Assembly (NCBI RefSeq): GCF_029433855.1 | Contig: NZ_JAROAU010000003.1 | Location: 1,205,356-1,256,856 of the forward strand | Source of the DNA: Candidatus Kosakonia sp. 282A-S69 | Lineage (GTDB): Bacteria; Pseudomonadota; Gammaproteobacteria; Enterobacterales; Enterobacteriaceae | Reading direction: 5' to 3' | DNA length: 51,501 nt | Shown here: in pieces, positions 28,227 to 36,235 of the stretch | How positions within the stretch are numbered: the first letter of the stretch is position 1 | Layout of the letters: each line of letters begins with the position of its first letter | The notes under the pieces: model-generated | The model's database searches: none | The model's input: only the letters and a program-made list of their open reading frames with translations | Told to the model about the DNA's origin: nothing | Translations under genes and position numbers: made by a program

Positions 28227-28255
28227 TTGTATGTCGAACCACCTACGAGTACAGT
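28227..28255 (+). promoter_or_regulatory. flhDC promoter
   Basis: The -35 TTGTAT (28227-28232) and -10 TACAGT (28250-28255) are separated by 17 bases. Predicted start near 28262 gives a leader of about 200 bases, as in E. coli. The spacing to the CRP site supports the call. Confidence 0.75.
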
Positions 28256-28261
28256 TGCGTC

Positions 28262-28464
28262 GAATTAGGAAAAATCTTAGTTCTTTGTAAGAAACGATTA
28301 AGAGAGCAGCAAGGCATTAACATCTCAACGAAGCGCCTTGCTTGCGAGATCCTGAGTCAGTTATGCATTTAGCCTTTCTTTTTTATACCGGGTTTTTTCC
28401 CGGCGACATCACGGGGTGCGGCTTAGCCGCATAAGATTCAAGTTGGTTATTCTGGATGGGAAAA
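28262..28464 (+). promoter_or_regulatory. flhDC leader with RcsAB box
   Basis: TAGGAAAAATCTTA at 28266-28279 matches the reverse of the RcsAB consensus TAAGAATATTCCTA at 12 of 14 positions. It lies just after the predicted start, the position used for Rcs repression of flhDC in E. coli. Farther down, CCGGG/CCCGG (28388-28403, loop of six Ts) forms a small hairpin. The leader is the known target of several sRNAs and CsrA in E. coli; their sites were not mapped here. Confidence 0.7.
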
Positions 28465-28815
28465 ATGCATACATCCGAGTTGCTGAAACACGTTTACGAT
28501 ATCAATCTGTCATATTTACTCCTTGCTCAGCGTCTGATTAGCCAGGACAAAGCCTCCGCCATGTTCCGTTTAGGGATTAATGAAGAGATGGCAAACACGC
28601 TGGGTGAGTTAACCCTGCCGCAAATGGTGAAGTTGGCTGAAACCAATCAGCTTATTTGTCAGTTCCGTTTTGACAATCATCAGACCATCACTCGTCTGAC
28701 TCAGGAATCACGTGTGGATGATTTGCAGCAAGTCCATACCGGTATTTTGCTTTCAACCCGCCTGCTCAACGAATCATCTAAAGACGGCGACGCGGCCAGG
28801 AAGAAAAGGGCTTAA
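28465..28815 (+). CDS. flhD: Flagellar master regulator subunit FlhD
   Basis: With FlhC forms the FlhD4C2 activator of class 2 flagellar genes. ATG at 28465 gives 116 residues ([20 protein letters not shown]), the usual E. coli start. An alternative ATG at 28456 adds MGK. The helical core [20 protein letters not shown] and [20 protein letters not shown] are conserved. The C-terminal tail ([12 protein letters not shown]) varies from E. coli. flhC begins 2 bases after its stop. Confidence 0.96.
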   Translation: MHTSELLKHVYDINLSYLLLAQRLISQDKASAMFRLGINEEMANTLGELTLPQMVKLAETNQLICQFRFDNHQTITRLTQESRVDDLQQVHTGILLSTRLLNESSKDGDAARKKRA

Positions 28816-28817
28816 TC

Positions 28818-29396
28818 ATGAGTGAGAAAAGCATTGTTCAGGAAGCGCGCGATATTCAGTTAGCCATGGAACTGATTACGCTGGGTGCGCGTTTACAGAT
28901 GCTGGAGAGTGAGACGCAGCTTAGCCGCGGTCGTCTTATCAAACTCTATAAAGAGTTGCGTGGTAGCCCGCCGCCGAAAGGCATGCTGCCATTCTCCACC
29001 GACTGGTTTATGACCTGGGAACAAAACATCCACGCGTCGATGTTCTGCAACGCCTGGCAGTTTTTGTTAAAGACCGGTCTGTGCAGTGGCGTTGACGCAG
29101 TCATTAAAGCTTACCGACTCTACCTCGAACAGTGCCCTCATTCTGATGAAGGCCCGCTGCTGGCGCTGACTCGCGCCTGGACGCTGGTCCGTTTCGTGGA
29201 AAGCGGAATGCTGGAGTTGTCGCGCTGTAACTGCTGCAGCGGTAACTTTGTTACTCATGCTCATCAGCCCGTTGGTAGCTTTGCCTGCAGTTTATGCCAG
29301 CCGCCGTCCCGCGCGGTAAAAAGACGTAAACTTTCGCCGGAAGCTGCCGATATTATTCCACAACTGCTGGAAGAACAGATCGATCAGGCTGTTTAA
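28818..29396 (+). CDS. flhC: Flagellar master regulator subunit FlhC
   Basis: DNA-binding, zinc-containing partner of FlhD, 192 residues as in E. coli. The zinc-binding cysteines lie in the C-terminal part: RCNCCSGNF and SFACSLCQP (two CxxC-type pairs, residues ~138-163). The N-terminal helices [18 protein letters not shown] and the segment [17 protein letters not shown] are conserved. It is translated directly after flhD and followed by a strong terminator before motA. Confidence 0.97.
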   Translation: MSEKSIVQEARDIQLAMELITLGARLQMLESETQLSRGRLIKLYKELRGSPPPKGMLPFSTDWFMTWEQNIHASMFCNAWQFLLKTGLCSGVDAVIKAYRLYLEQCPHSDEGPLLALTRAWTLVRFVESGMLELSRCNCCSGNFVTHAHQPVGSFACSLCQPPSRAVKRRKLSPEAADIIPQLLEEQIDQAV

Positions 29397-29421
29397 CCGA
29401 ATCAGGTGGAATCAAAACTCC

Positions 29422-29454
29422 AGCAGCGGTGCTTTAATGCCGCTGCTTTTTTTT
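29422..29454 (+). terminator. Terminator of flhDC
   Basis: AGCAGCGG (29422-29429) pairs with CCGCTGCT (29440-29447) and is followed by seven more Ts. Confidence 0.9.
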
Positions 29455-29523
29455 GCCCGCCGTTCGTGAAAACCCTCCGAAATGTTTCTCTTAAGCCTTA
29501 GTCATTAGCAGAAGGATGATGTC

Positions 29524-30411
29524 GTGCTTATCGTATTAGGTTACCTGATAGTAGTTGGTGCAGTCTTAGGCGGTTATATGATGACCGGCGGTCACCTTGG
29601 GGCACTGTATCAACCCTCTGAACTGATTATTATCGGCGGGGCGGGTGTGGGTGCATTCATTGTGGGCAACAACGGCAAAGCCATCAAAGGCACGATGAAA
29701 GCGTTGCCGTTGCTGTTTCGCCGCTCTAAGTACACCAAAAGTATGTATATGGATCTGCTGGCGCTGCTCTATCGCCTGATGGCGAAATCACGTCAGCAGG
29801 GGATGTTCTCTCTCGAAAGAGATATTGAGAACCCGAAAGAGAGCGAGATTTTCGCCAGCTACCCGCGCATTCTGGCCGACGCCACCATGCTTGAGTTTAT
29901 TGTCGATTATCTGCGACTGATCATCAGCGGCAACATGAACACCTTCGAGATCGAAGCGCTGATGGATGAAGAGATCGAGACCCACGAAAGTGAAGCGGAA
30001 GTGCCTGCCAACGCCCTCGCGGCGGTCGGTGACTCGCTTCCGGCGTTCGGTATCGTTGCGGCGGTAATGGGCGTGGTTCACGCGCTCGCCTCGGCGGATC
30101 GTCCGGCGGCAGAGCTGGGTGCGCTGATTGCCCACGCGATGGTGGGAACCTTCCTCGGCATCCTGTTGGCGTACGGTTTTATCTCGCCGCTGGCAAGTGT
30201 TCTGCGGCAGAAAAGTGCTGAAACCGCCAAGATGATGCAGTGCGTCAAGATCACGCTGCTGTCGAACCTGAACGGTTACGCACCGCCGATCGCGGTCGAG
30301 TTTGGACGTAAAACGCTCTATTCAAGCGAGCGTCCATCGTTTGTCGAGCTGGATGAGCACGTGCGTGCTGTCCGCAACCCTAACCAACAGACGACAACCG
30401 AGGACGCATGA
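29524..30411 (+). CDS. motA: Flagellar motor stator protein MotA
   Basis: Proton-channel stator subunit that pushes on FliG. It is 295 residues, equal to E. coli, with a GTG start at 29524 (also GTG in E. coli) after AGAAGGATG. Four membrane segments are visible (residues ~2-20, 34-50, ~170-190, ~200-220). The rotor-interacting charges R90 and E98 lie in [18 protein letters not shown]. No sigma-28 box could be matched in the 70 bases upstream. It overlaps motB by 4 bases. Confidence 0.97.
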   Translation: MLIVLGYLIVVGAVLGGYMMTGGHLGALYQPSELIIIGGAGVGAFIVGNNGKAIKGTMKALPLLFRRSKYTKSMYMDLLALLYRLMAKSRQQGMFSLERDIENPKESEIFASYPRILADATMLEFIVDYLRLIISGNMNTFEIEALMDEEIETHESEAEVPANALAAVGDSLPAFGIVAAVMGVVHALASADRPAAELGALIAHAMVGTFLGILLAYGFISPLASVLRQKSAETAKMMQCVKITLLSNLNGYAPPIAVEFGRKTLYSSERPSFVELDEHVRAVRNPNQQTTTEDA

Positions 30412-31367
30412 AAAATCAGGCCCATCCTATCGTCGTAGTTAAACGGAAAAAACATAAAGGCCATGGTGGCGGCGGTCATGGCTCGTGGAAAATTGCCTAT
30501 GCCGACTTTATGACGGCGATGATGGCGTTCTTCCTGGTGATGTGGCTGATCTCCATCTCCAGCCCGAAAGAGTTGATTCAGATTGCGGAGTATTTCCGCA
30601 CGCCGCTGGCAACAGCGGTGACCGGGGGGCCGCGTATTTCCAACAGCGACAGCCCCATTCCGGGCGGTGGTGATGACTACACACAGCAACAAGGCGAAGT
30701 GCAAAAACAGCCGAACATTGATGATTTGAAAAGACGCATGGAGCAGTCGCGCCTGAGCAAGTTGCGCGGCGATCTGGACCAGCTGATCGAGGCGGATCCG
30801 AAGCTGCGCGCCCTGCGCCCGCATCTGAAGATCGACCTTGTGCAGGAAGGGCTGCGCATCCAGATTATCGACAGCCAGAACCGGCCGATGTTTAAAACCG
30901 GCAGCGCGGAAGTCGAGCCCTACATGCGCGATATTTTACGGGCGATTGCCCCGGTGCTGAATGGCATCCCGAATAAAGTGAGTCTTTCCGGCCATACCGA
31001 TGATGCCCCGTACGCCAACGGCGATAAAGGGTACAGCAACTGGGAGCTCTCAGCCGATCGTGCAAACGCATCGCGCCGCGAGCTGGTTGCCGGTGGGCTG
31101 GATGATGGCAAGGTGATGCGTGTTGTCGGCATGGCCGCCACTATGCAACTTGCCAACCGCGGTCCTGATGAAGCTATCAACCGTCGAATAAGTCTTTTGG
31201 TACTCAACAAACAGGCAGAAGCGGCCATTCTGCATGAGAACGCCGAGAGTCAAAGTGCGCCGATAAGCGCCATTACACAGCCTGAGCCCGCAGCGCCGGC
31301 AGCCCCCGCGCCAGCCTCTGCGTCTCCGGTAGCAGTTCCCACATCGCCACAAGCCAATCCGAGGTGA
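30408..31367 (+). CDS. motB: Flagellar motor stator protein MotB
   Basis: Stator subunit that carries protons and anchors the complex to peptidoglycan. It is 319 residues, about 11 longer than E. coli. The single membrane helix with the essential proton-carrying aspartate is [20 protein letters not shown]; the Asp is at position 33, one later than in E. coli, because the basic N-terminal tail has an extra Gly. The OmpA-like peptidoglycan-binding domain is at ~160-275 ([31 protein letters not shown]). The C-terminal ~40 residues are a low-complexity Ala/Pro tail, more extended than in E. coli. Confidence 0.97.
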   Translation: MKNQAHPIVVVKRKKHKGHGGGGHGSWKIAYADFMTAMMAFFLVMWLISISSPKELIQIAEYFRTPLATAVTGGPRISNSDSPIPGGGDDYTQQQGEVQKQPNIDDLKRRMEQSRLSKLRGDLDQLIEADPKLRALRPHLKIDLVQEGLRIQIIDSQNRPMFKTGSAEVEPYMRDILRAIAPVLNGIPNKVSLSGHTDDAPYANGDKGYSNWELSADRANASRRELVAGGLDDGKVMRVVGMAATMQLANRGPDEAINRRISLLVLNKQAEAAILHENAESQSAPISAITQPEPAAPAAPAPASASPVAVPTSPQANPR

Positions 31368-31371
31368 TAGC

Positions 31372-33414
31372 GTGAGCATGGATATTAGTGATTTTTACCA
31401 GACATTCTTTGATGAGGCCGACGAACTGTTGGCCGATATGGAACAACATTTATTGGACCTGGTGCCGGAAGCACCTGATTCAGAACAGCTCAACGCCATC
31501 TTCCGCGCCGCTCACTCTATTAAAGGTGGTGCGGGAACGTTTGGCTTTACCATTCTGCAGGAAACCACGCACCTGATGGAGAACCTGCTGGATGAGGCCC
31601 GGCGTGGCGAAATGCAGCTTAACACCGATATCATCAACCTGTTTTTGGAAACCAAAGATATTATGCAAGAACAGCTCGACGCCTATAAAAGCTCGCAAGA
31701 GCCGGATGCTGCCAGCTTCGAATATATCTGCAACGCTCTGCGCCAGCTGGCGTTGGAAGCGAAAGGCGAAGCCGTTCCGGCTGCCGGCAGCGCGAAGCTC
31801 TCTGTGGTTGAAAGCACCGCGCAGGCTGCTGACGCCGCACCGGCTGCGGCGAACGACGGCAAGCTGCGCGTCGTGCTTTCGCGCCTGAAAGAGAGCGAAG
31901 TTGCCCTGCTGGAAGAGGAGCTGGGTAACCTCGGCACGCTGAGCGATGTGGTCAAAGGCAGTAATAGCCTGAGCGCCACCATCGATGGCGGTCTCGGTGA
32001 AGATGACATTATTGCGGTGCTCTGCTTTGTCATCGAAGCGGATCAAATCGCTTTTGAGAAAGCCGCTGCGCCAGCCGCCGTTGATGCGGTCGCCGAAGCT
32101 GCTGCGCCGGTAGAAGAGGCCGAAGCGGCTGTTCCTGCCGTTCAGGCCGCGCCCGCACCGGCACTGAAAGCCGTTGGCAAAGAGTCGCAGCCTGCCGGTC
32201 GTGAAAAGCCGGCGCGCGCCGCCAGCGAGTCCACCAGCATCCGCGTCGCGGTTGAGAAGGTGGACCAGCTGATTAACCTGGTGGGTGAACTGGTGATCAC
32301 TCAGTCAATGCTGGCCCAGCGCTCCAATGAGCTGGACCCGGTGACCCATGGCGATCTGATCACCAGCATGAGCCAGCTGCAGCGTAACGCCCGCGATCTG
32401 CAAGAGTCGGTAATGTCGATTCGTATGATGCCGATGGAGTATGTCTTCAGCCGCTTCCCGCGTCTGGTTCGCGACCTGGCGACCAAGCTCGATAAGCAGG
32501 TAGAACTGACCCTGCAGGGTAGCTCGACCGAACTCGATAAGAGCCTGATCGAACGTATTATCGATCCGTTAACCCACCTGGTGCGTAACAGCCTCGACCA
32601 CGGGATCGAAACGCCGGAAAAACGCGTTGAAGCGGGCAAATCGCCGATTGGTAACCTGATCCTCTCCGCAGAACATCAGGGCGGCAACATCTGCATCGAA
32701 GTGACCGATGATGGTGCCGGCCTTAACCGCGACCGTATCCTTGCCAAAGCGCTCTCTCAGGGCATGGCAGTGAGCGAAAGCATGACCGATGAAGAAGTTG
32801 GCATGCTGATCTTTGCTCCGGGCTTCTCCACCGCTGAGCAGGTGACGGACGTCTCCGGCCGCGGCGTGGGCATGGACGTGGTGAAACGTAACATCCAGGA
32901 GATGGGCGGCCACGTCGAGATCAAATCGAAGCAGGGCACCGGTACCACTATCCGTATTCTGCTGCCGCTGACGCTGGCGATCCTTGACGGCATGTCCGTC
33001 AAAGTGAATAACGAAGTCTTTATCCTGCCGCTCAACGCCGTCATGGAGTCGTTGCAGCCGCGCGAAGAAGATCTGCATCCGCTGGCGGGCGGCGAGCGCG
33101 TACTGGAAGTACGTGGCGAATACCTGCCGCTGGTGGAGTTGTGGAAAGTGTTTGACGTGGCGGGGGCAAAAACCGAAGCCACGCAGGGCATTGTTGTCAT
33201 TCTGCAGAGCGCAGGTCGTCGCTATGCGCTGCTGGTCGATCAGCTGATTGGTCAGCACCAGGTGGTGGTGAAAAACCTGGAGAGCAACTATCGCAAAGTG
33301 CCGGGGATTTCTGCCGCCACCATCCTTGGTGATGGTAGCGTCGCGCTGATTGTGGACGTCTCAGCGCTGCAGGGATTGAATCGTGAACATCGTATGGCGC
33401 ACACAGCCGCCTGA
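31372..33414 (+). CDS. cheA: Chemotaxis sensor histidine kinase CheA
   Basis: Kinase that passes receptor signals to CheY and CheB. It is 680 residues from GTG 31372, about 26 longer than E. coli. P1 has phosphoacceptor H48 ([15 protein letters not shown]). P2 (CheY/CheB binding) is ~160-225. Two Ala/Pro/Glu-rich linkers flank P2; the second, around residues 225-290, is expanded. P3 dimerisation is ~295-355. The P4 kinase has the N box [18 protein letters not shown]1 [11 protein letters not shown] and G2 [13 protein letters not shown]5 is CheW-like. The internal start for the short form CheA-S, Met98 (ATG at 31663), is preserved. Confidence 0.97.
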   Translation: MSMDISDFYQTFFDEADELLADMEQHLLDLVPEAPDSEQLNAIFRAAHSIKGGAGTFGFTILQETTHLMENLLDEARRGEMQLNTDIINLFLETKDIMQEQLDAYKSSQEPDAASFEYICNALRQLALEAKGEAVPAAGSAKLSVVESTAQAADAAPAAANDGKLRVVLSRLKESEVALLEEELGNLGTLSDVVKGSNSLSATIDGGLGEDDIIAVLCFVIEADQIAFEKAAAPAAVDAVAEAAAPVEEAEAAVPAVQAAPAPALKAVGKESQPAGREKPARAASESTSIRVAVEKVDQLINLVGELVITQSMLAQRSNELDPVTHGDLITSMSQLQRNARDLQESVMSIRMMPMEYVFSRFPRLVRDLATKLDKQVELTLQGSSTELDKSLIERIIDPLTHLVRNSLDHGIETPEKRVEAGKSPIGNLILSAEHQGGNICIEVTDDGAGLNRDRILAKALSQGMAVSESMTDEEVGMLIFAPGFSTAEQVTDVSGRGVGMDVVKRNIQEMGGHVEIKSKQGTGTTIRILLPLTLAILDGMSVKVNNEVFILPLNAVMESLQPREEDLHPLAGGERVLEVRGEYLPLVELWKVFDVAGAKTEATQGIVVILQSAGRRYALLVDQLIGQHQVVVKNLESNYRKVPGISAATILGDGSVALIVDVSALQGLNREHRMAHTAA

Positions 33415-33436
33415 TTTAGTTAAGAAGGTATAAAAC

Positions 33437-33940
33437 ATGACCGGTATGAGTAATGTAGCAAAACTGGCGGGCGAGCCATCAGGTCAGGAGTTCCTGGTCT
33501 TCACTTTGGGCGATGAAGAGTATGGCATCGATATTCTCAAAGTGCAGGAGATCCGTGGCTATGATCAGGTTACCCGCATCGCCAACACCCCTGATTTCAT
33601 CAAGGGCGTCACCAACCTGCGCGGCGTGATCGTGCCCATCGTCGACCTGCGCGTGAAGTTCAGCCAGGGCGAAGTGGAATATAACGAAAACACCGTGGTG
33701 ATCGTGCTGAATCTTGGTCAGCGTGTAGTCGGTATCGTGGTTGACGGCGTTTCCGACGTGCTGTCGCTCGCCTCTGATCAGATTCGCCCGGCGCCGGAAT
33801 TCGCCGTGACCCTGTCGACCGAATACCTGACCGGCCTCGGCGCGCTCGGCGACCGTATGCTGATCCTGGTAAACATCGAAAAACTGCTCAACAGCGACGA
33901 AATGGCGCTGCTGGACATCGCGGCAACTCACGTCGCGTAA
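33437..33940 (+). CDS. cheW: Chemotaxis coupling protein CheW
   Basis: Adaptor linking CheA to chemoreceptors, 167 residues, the E. coli length and nearly the same sequence. The SH3-like CheW fold carries [20 protein letters not shown], the receptor-contact segment [20 protein letters not shown] and [18 protein letters not shown] at 33437 follows AAGAAGG. It ends the motAB-cheAW operon: a strong terminator comes directly after, whereas in E. coli tar follows. Confidence 0.98.
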   Translation: MTGMSNVAKLAGEPSGQEFLVFTLGDEEYGIDILKVQEIRGYDQVTRIANTPDFIKGVTNLRGVIVPIVDLRVKFSQGEVEYNENTVVIVLNLGQRVVGIVVDGVSDVLSLASDQIRPAPEFAVTLSTEYLTGLGALGDRMLILVNIEKLLNSDEMALLDIAATHVA

Positions 33941-33947
33941 TGCATCA

Positions 33948-33980
33948 GGCGGGTGAAGCGCTTCACCCGCCCGTTTTTTT
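33948..33980 (+). terminator. Terminator of motAB-cheAW
   Basis: GGCGGGTGAA (33948-33957) pairs with TTCACCCGCC (33962-33971) and is followed by G and T7. Confidence 0.92.
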
Positions 33981-34322
33981 CCTCTGCACGCATCACTTCA
34001 GTTACCCTTAAGTTACTCTTCAAAGCCCCTAACCACATGATTTTGCGGTGATATCATATATGGTGATACTTATCACAAATTCAGACATATATTTGTTACA
34101 TTTCCACCGTTTTCCCTTCGATTTGGTCATTAACTCCCTGATGTGATTCATTAAAAATGCTTACTTATCCGTTACATTTTACCGCCCGGATAAAGTGGTT
34201 GGTTTTCTGCTCCTCATCTAAATTTCAGTTAAACCTCGTTTTACGACTGATTTTATTGACTCTTTTCCGACCGTCGCATTGATTGGGCAATGTGGCGCGT
34301 GCGGGAACGCTGGAGATGACAT
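33981..34322 (+). promoter_or_regulatory. AT-rich control region of the pilus operon, with a CRP-like site
   Basis: No gene. GGTGA-N6-TCACA at 34062-34077 matches the CRP consensus at 9 of 10 positions; a second GGTGATAT lies just upstream. TTGACT at 34256-34261 is a possible -35, but the matching -10 (around 34279) is poor, so the start site is not fixed. The strong change in base composition against the flanking genes fits silencing by H-NS, which is inference. Confidence 0.55.
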
Positions 34323-34892
34323 ATGAACAGAAAACTTCTTTTTGTACTGGCTGGCGGCGCGTTAATCATAGCCGGGCAGAGTGCCAGGGCGGTCACCAGT
34401 AGCGGGACGATCGGCGCAACATTGACCCTCACGAATGGGTGTCTGATTAACGGCTCGCCGAGCCAGAACGGCATTAACTTCGGTACCCTCGATTTTGGTA
34501 CCCACCCGGCAACCTTCTCCCAGCTCACCACGCAGCTGACCGGCGCTAACGGCGGCAACAGCTTTACGGTGCAGTGCACCACCACCGACTACACCGTGCA
34601 GGTAACCGGCAACACCAACTCCACCGCGCCGGGTAACGTTGTCGGTACGCCGGGCACACCGGCCCGCTATCTGGTGAACACCGCCGACACCACTCGCGGT
34701 GTGGCGTACAGCCTCTATAGCGATAGTGGCTTTAGTAACGTTATTGCCAACAACACCAACATTCCTCGCGCTTCCACCTCCGGCGGCGTCGATAACTACA
34801 CCCTCTACGGGCGTATCACCGGCGGTGGCAACAGCGTTACCGTGGTGCCGGGTACCTACACCGACGTCATTAACGTGAGCGTCACGTACTAA
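34323..34892 (+). CDS. Spore coat U domain pilin, major subunit candidate (Csu type)
   Basis: 189-residue secreted protein with a Sec signal peptide (LFVLAGGALIIAGQSARA, cut near residue 23). The remainder is one spore-coat-U (SCPU) domain: TLTLTNGCLINGSPSQNG and INFGTLDFGT, the paired cysteine in NSFTVQCTTTDYTVQV, and a closing strand VINVSVTY. It is the first gene of a five-gene operon and so is the most likely main shaft subunit, as CsuA/B is in Acinetobacter. The closest identity cannot be given. Start ATG at 34323 follows TGGAGATGACAT. Confidence 0.85.
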   Translation: MNRKLLFVLAGGALIIAGQSARAVTSSGTIGATLTLTNGCLINGSPSQNGINFGTLDFGTHPATFSQLTTQLTGANGGNSFTVQCTTTDYTVQVTGNTNSTAPGNVVGTPGTPARYLVNTADTTRGVAYSLYSDSGFSNVIANNTNIPRASTSGGVDNYTLYGRITGGGNSVTVVPGTYTDVINVSVTY

Positions 34893-34902
34893 AGCTCCGC
34901 CA

Positions 34903-35457
34903 ATGAAAAGGGAGAGCGTGCGAGCCGCCCGCGAGGGTGGCCGGGCTGTGCTGCGCGCATTATCAGGAGGAGTGGTGCTGGGCATGCTGGCGCAACCGGC
35001 TGCGCTGGCGGTCACGACGCAGACCTTTACCGTCGGCGCAACCATTACGCCAGGTTGCGCGGTGGTCACCGGCAGCGGCGCGGCGCTGGGCACGCTCAAT
35101 TTTGGCACCCGCTCGGGCGTCGAAAAGGGGCAGGTGACCAGCGCTTTTGTCCCGAATGCCTCCCTCTCACTGGGTTGCACACCCGGCGTGGCGCTCAGTA
35201 TGAGTATCAGCGGCGGTAACTACTATTCGACGGTGCGTAATATGCAGCGCAGCGGCGGCGGCGAGCGTGTGCCGTACCGCCTCTACACCAGCAGCACGCT
35301 GGCACCCAATACGGAAATCGGCGTCAACCAGCCGGTTCCGGTCACCATCACCGACAGCAATAATATTTCGCTCGCCATTTTCGGCGCAGCGCAACTCACC
35401 GGCTTCAGCCCGGCGGGTACCTACAGCGATCAACTCACCGTGACGTTGTCATGGTGA
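34903..35457 (+). CDS. Second spore coat U domain pilin (Csu type)
   Basis: 184-residue exported protein with an unusually long, arginine-rich n-region (MKRESVRAAREGGRAVLRAL) before the hydrophobic signal core ending ALAVTT. The mature SCPU domain shows FTVGATITPGCAVVTGSG, LGTLNFGTRSGVEKG, the second cysteine in LSLGCTPGVALSM, and final strand QLTVTLSW. No later start codon would leave a full signal peptide, so ATG at 34903 is kept. It lies 10 bases after the first pilin. Probably a minor subunit (CsuA/CsuB-like position). Confidence 0.82.
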   Translation: MKRESVRAAREGGRAVLRALSGGVVLGMLAQPAALAVTTQTFTVGATITPGCAVVTGSGAALGTLNFGTRSGVEKGQVTSAFVPNASLSLGCTPGVALSMSISGGNYYSTVRNMQRSGGGERVPYRLYTSSTLAPNTEIGVNQPVPVTITDSNNISLAIFGAAQLTGFSPAGTYSDQLTVTLSW

Positions 35458-35470
35458 TAAGGGAGAGGGA

Positions 35471-36235
35471 ATGAATGTCAACCTGGGCCGTCGCGCGGCA
35501 GGATGTATGCTGGCGGGGGCGTTGACCCTTGCGGCGGGAAATGTGCAGGCAGCGGCAACAATTCTGATTTGGCCGATCGATCCCTGGCTGGATGCAGCCA
35601 CCAACGCTACCGAGTTGTGGATCCAGAATCAGGGGGAAACGCCCACCACCATGCAGGTGCGTATCGTCCGCTGGACACAAGAGGGCGGCCTTGAGCGCTA
35701 TCAGCAGCAGGGCGACGTGGTCGCCAGCCCACCCATTGTGCAGATCACACCCGACAGCAAGCAGCTGATCCGTCTGATTAAGCAGGCGGCAATTCCGGCA
35801 GGCAAAGAGCAGGCTTACCGCATTATTGTCGATGAGATCCCGCAGCCGGACGACCCGAACAAACCCAAAATTGGCCTCAAACTCCAGATGCGTTACTCCA
35901 TCCCACTCTTTGTCTATGGGCAGGGCGTTGAGACCGAGCGCGAAGGGGCGCATCACGCCTTTGTGCAGCCGGCAAAATTACACTGGCGCGTGGTGCGCGA
36001 AGGCGGTCAGACGCAGCTCGAAGTGCGCAATGATGACAACATTCATGTCCGCCTGAGTAAAGTGCGCGTACGCCAGGGGGGGCAGATGCGTCAGGTTGCC
36101 GAGGGGCTATTAGGTTATGTGCTGCCGCACAGTGCCCGGCGCTGGCCACTGCCCGCCGGGGTGAGTAATCCATCGGCGCTGGAAGCATCGATTAACGCAC
36201 GGGATGAGCAATGGCAGTCGTCAGCAGGCAACTGA
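35471..36235 (+). CDS. Periplasmic pilus chaperone (PapD superfamily, Csu type)
   Basis: 254-residue chaperone that folds pilus subunits by donor-strand complementation. The signal peptide ends near residue 27 (GNVQAAATI). Two immunoglobulin-like domains follow: ATILIWPIDPWLDAATNA in domain 1, with the G1-type donor segment before the linker (LRLIKQAAI-like stretch, here LIRLIKQAAIPAG), and KIGLKLQMRYSIPLFVY at the start of domain 2. The early KEQAYRIIVDEIPQPD motif is the family signature. The last 25 bases overlap the usher start, so the two are coupled. Confidence 0.87.
   Translation: MNVNLGRRAAGCMLAGALTLAAGNVQAAATILIWPIDPWLDAATNATELWIQNQGETPTTMQVRIVRWTQEGGLERYQQQGDVVASPPIVQITPDSKQLIRLIKQAAIPAGKEQAYRIIVDEIPQPDDPNKPKIGLKLQMRYSIPLFVYGQGVETEREGAHHAFVQPAKLHWRVVREGGQTQLEVRNDDNIHVRLSKVRVRQGGQMRQVAEGLLGYVLPHSARRWPLPAGVSNPSALEASINARDEQWQSSAGN

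Noticed and set aside
29455-29523. Sigma-28 promoter for motA
   Set aside because: TCCGAAAT resembles the -10 at only five of eight positions and has no -35 at the right spacing, so it was not called.
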